Source of the DNA: UBA1732 sp045114235
GTDB lineage: Bacteria; Verrucomicrobiota; Lentisphaeria; Victivallales; UBA1829
Assembly: GCA_045114235.1 (NCBI GenBank)
Contig: JBGUKB010000049.1
Location: forward strand, 1 to 25,416
Length of the DNA: 25,416 nt
Reading direction: 5' to 3'
The position numbers and the translations under genes are program-made. The notes under the pieces were generated by a model. That model was not told the DNA's origin, ran no database searches, and was given only the letters and a program-made list of their open reading frames with translations. Shown piece by piece: positions 23,888 through 25,416 of this stretch; the stretch's first letter is position 1; each line of letters begins with the position of its first letter.

Positions 23888-25416
23888 ATGAAGCATTCCA
23901 AACTGCTGATCGCGCTTGCCATGACAGGCGCCCTCTCTCTCGGCATCACGGCGTACGCGCAGACGTCCACGAAGCCGAAACACACCTTCGCCAACCCCCT
24001 CGACGTCCTCGTCGGGCATGAACGCGGCGTCCGCGGCGGCGAGCCCGTCGTCCTCATCTACAAGGACGACTACTATCTGTTCGTCTCGCATCGCAGAGGC
24101 TACTGGTACTCCCCGGATTTCCAGAACTGGACCTACGTCGACGCCCCGAACTATCCCGCCGGCGTCGTTTCCGTCGTGGAGTTCCAGGGCGAGCTCATCG
24201 GCTGCTCGATGAACAACCGCAACGTCTACAAGGCGATCGATCCCAAGGCCGGTACCTGGGAGAAGATCGGCGAGCTCAGCAGCGACCGTTACGGCGACGC
24301 CAACCTGTTCGCCGACGGCGACCGCCTGTATCTGTATTTCGGCTGGTCCCAGATCATGCCGTTCCAGGTCGTCGAACTCGACACCAAGACATTCAAGGAA
24401 AAGGCCGAGCCCATTCCGCTGTTCTTCAGCGACATCAAGAACCACGGCTTCGAGGCGCGCAAGCCCGAGGACGTGATCTACTCCATCTTCAACGGCCGCC
24501 GCGATTACGGTCCCGAGGAGTTCCCCTGGATCGAAGGCCCCTGGATGACCAAGCACAACGGCAAGTACTATCTGCAGTACGCCGCCATCGGCCTTGAATT
24601 CATTTCCTACTCCCACGGCGTGTACGTCTCCGACAGCCCCACCGGACCGTTCACCTACTCCGAACACAACCCGCTGACCTTCAAGACCAGCGGATTCGAG
24701 GTCGGCGCGGGCCACGGCAGCACCTTCCATGACAAGAAGGGCAACCTCTGGACCATCTGCATGATCCCGGCGCACTACGGCGAAAACGGACGCGGCTCCG
24801 AGCTCGCGATCTTCCCGACCGCCGTGGACAAGGACGGCGTGATGTACTCCGATACCGCCTACGGCGATTATCCGCAGTATTTCCCGAACGACCGCAAGGT
24901 CGGCGGCGCGGACAACTATACCGACTGGAAGCTTCTCTCCTACAAGAAGCGCACGGAAGTCTCCTCCACCGCCGCCAACCATCCCGCGGTCAACGCCCTC
25001 GACGAGGACTTCCTCACCTGCTGGGCGGCCGAGACGAGCAATCCCGGCGAATATTTCATGGTCGACCTCGGCGGCGAGGCGAGCATCAACGCCATCCAGC
25101 TGAACTGGGACCAGGTCAGAGCCCCGCAGGCGACGACCGGCGGCGCCCGTCAGGGCGGTAACCGTCCGGCCGGTCAGGGCGCCGGTGGCGCTCCTGCCGG
25201 CGGCATGGGCGGCGCATTCGGCGGCGGCAGGGGCTGCTTCGGCGGCGGCGCTCCTGGCGGTGCTCCCGCTGGTGGCGCTCCTGCCGGCGGCTTCGGCGGC
25301 GGCATGGGCGGCTTCGGCGGCGGTGCTCCCGCCGGCGGTGCTCCCGCCGGTGGCTTCGGCGGATTCGGCGGCGGCGCTCCTGCCGGTGCGGCTCCTGCCG
25401 GCGGCCAGGGCGGCAA
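23888..25416 (+). CDS. Secreted GH43-like glycosidase with discoidin-type domain (3' end beyond window)
   Basis: An open frame runs from ATG 23888 (GAGG 6 bases upstream) to the right edge, at least 509 residues. It has a classic signal peptide, with cleavage expected after AYA (residue 24). The domain from about 35 to 350 resembles five-bladed beta-propeller family-43-like glycosidases: YYLFVSHRRGYWYSPDFQNW, GDANLFADGDRLYLYFG, and the likely general acid E216 in WIEGPWMTKHNGKYYL. Where the family normally has the catalytic Asp in ADP, this protein has GGEP with E52. From about 355, EVSSTAANHPAVNALDED and FMVDLGG look like an F5/8-type-C (discoidin) sugar-binding domain. After INAIQLNWDQV the chain enters Gly/Ala/Pro repeats. 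Substrate is unknown; export to periplasm or outside is expected. Confidence 0.82.
   Translation, partial: MKHSKLLIALAMTGALSLGITAYAQTSTKPKHTFANPLDVLVGHERGVRGGEPVVLIYKDDYYLFVSHRRGYWYSPDFQNWTYVDAPNYPAGVVSVVEFQGELIGCSMNNRNVYKAIDPKAGTWEKIGELSSDRYGDANLFADGDRLYLYFGWSQIMPFQVVELDTKTFKEKAEPIPLFFSDIKNHGFEARKPEDVIYSIFNGRRDYGPEEFPWIEGPWMTKHNGKYYLQYAAIGLEFISYSHGVYVSDSPTGPFTYSEHNPLTFKTSGFEVGAGHGSTFHDKKGNLWTICMIPAHYGENGRGSELAIFPTAVDKDGVMYSDTAYGDYPQYFPNDRKVGGADNYTDWKLLSYKKRTEVSSTAANHPAVNALDEDFLTCWAAETSNPGEYFMVDLGGEASINAIQLNWDQVRAPQATTGGARQGGNRPAGQGAGGAPAGGMGGAFGGGRGCFGGGAPGGAPAGGAPAGGFGGGMGGFGGGAPAGGAPAGGFGGFGGGAPAGAAPAGGQGG
25134..25416 (+). repeat. Gly/Ala/Pro low-complexity coding repeat
   Basis: Short imperfect units such as GGAPAGG, GGFGGG and GGMGG repeat without a break to the window edge, encoded by GGC GGC GCT CCT GCC-type units. 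It begins after the strand INAIQLNWDQV of the discoidin-type domain. The minus strand is also open here as a Pro/Ala frame, a by-product of the repeat. Confidence 0.8.

Noticed and set aside
25174..25416. Minus-strand Pro/Ala-rich open frame
   Set aside because: Reverse complement of the Gly/Ala/Pro repeat in the GH43-like gene.

Overview
The window is a GC-rich chromosomal segment. Its coding DNA is GC-rich and its intergenic gaps are sharply AT-rich. The combination suggests a Gram-negative bacterium of the PVC group, most likely a gut-type Lentisphaerae (Victivallales-like): a PBP1C/alpha-2-macroglobulin pair, several lipoproteins, a large adhesin-like protein with AIDA-type glycine/threonine repeats, a single-chain alpha2-type glycyl-tRNA synthetase, and plant-polysaccharide glycosidases (GH51- and GH43-like). 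This taxonomic call is inference; no rRNA is present. No phage, IS element, CRISPR array or integrase was seen, so this is mostly core genome with carbohydrate-related genes and surface genes at both ends.

Layout. Positions 1-1060 (minus) hold the N-terminal part of an adhesin-like repeat protein that runs off the left edge. Positions 1061-1649 are an AT-rich, hairpin-rich divergent intergenic region. Positions 1650-5346 carry a tightly spaced plus-strand operon: serC, a CorA-like transporter, an FmdB-type zinc ribbon, rsmA and ybaK, closed by a short terminator. Positions 5590-12821 carry a bacterial alpha-2-macroglobulin overlapping by 4 bp with pbpC, a conserved periplasmic defence and cell-wall pair. 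Positions 12947-16213 carry glycyl-tRNA synthetase and two probable lipoproteins, closed by a strong terminator at about 16261-16325. Positions 16443-18563 carry a cytoplasmic GH51 alpha-L-arabinofuranosidase with a lysine-rich tail and a small lipoprotein. A tRNA-Gly(CCC) lies on the minus strand at 18597-18670. Positions 18971-22691 carry gyrA and overlapping folP. A minus-strand pair at 22704-23605 encodes a small protein and a NapH-like membrane iron-sulfur protein. From 23888 to the right edge runs a secreted GH43-like protein with a discoidin-type segment that enters a Gly/Ala/Pro low-complexity stretch.

The most useful non-gene signal is a set of nine sigma70-like promoters with 16-17 bp spacers, one upstream of nearly every transcription unit. 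Three of them are the same, TTGATT-N16-TATCTT. They settle the start codons of the macroglobulin, the arabinofuranosidase and the 71-residue protein, because in each the longest ORF would begin inside or upstream of the promoter. Other points worth a second look are a GMS in place of the GMN signature in the CorA-like protein, alanine at the gyrase position 83, a long acidic insert within the GyrA beta-pinwheel, and a general pattern of low-complexity tails or inserts on otherwise conserved proteins.
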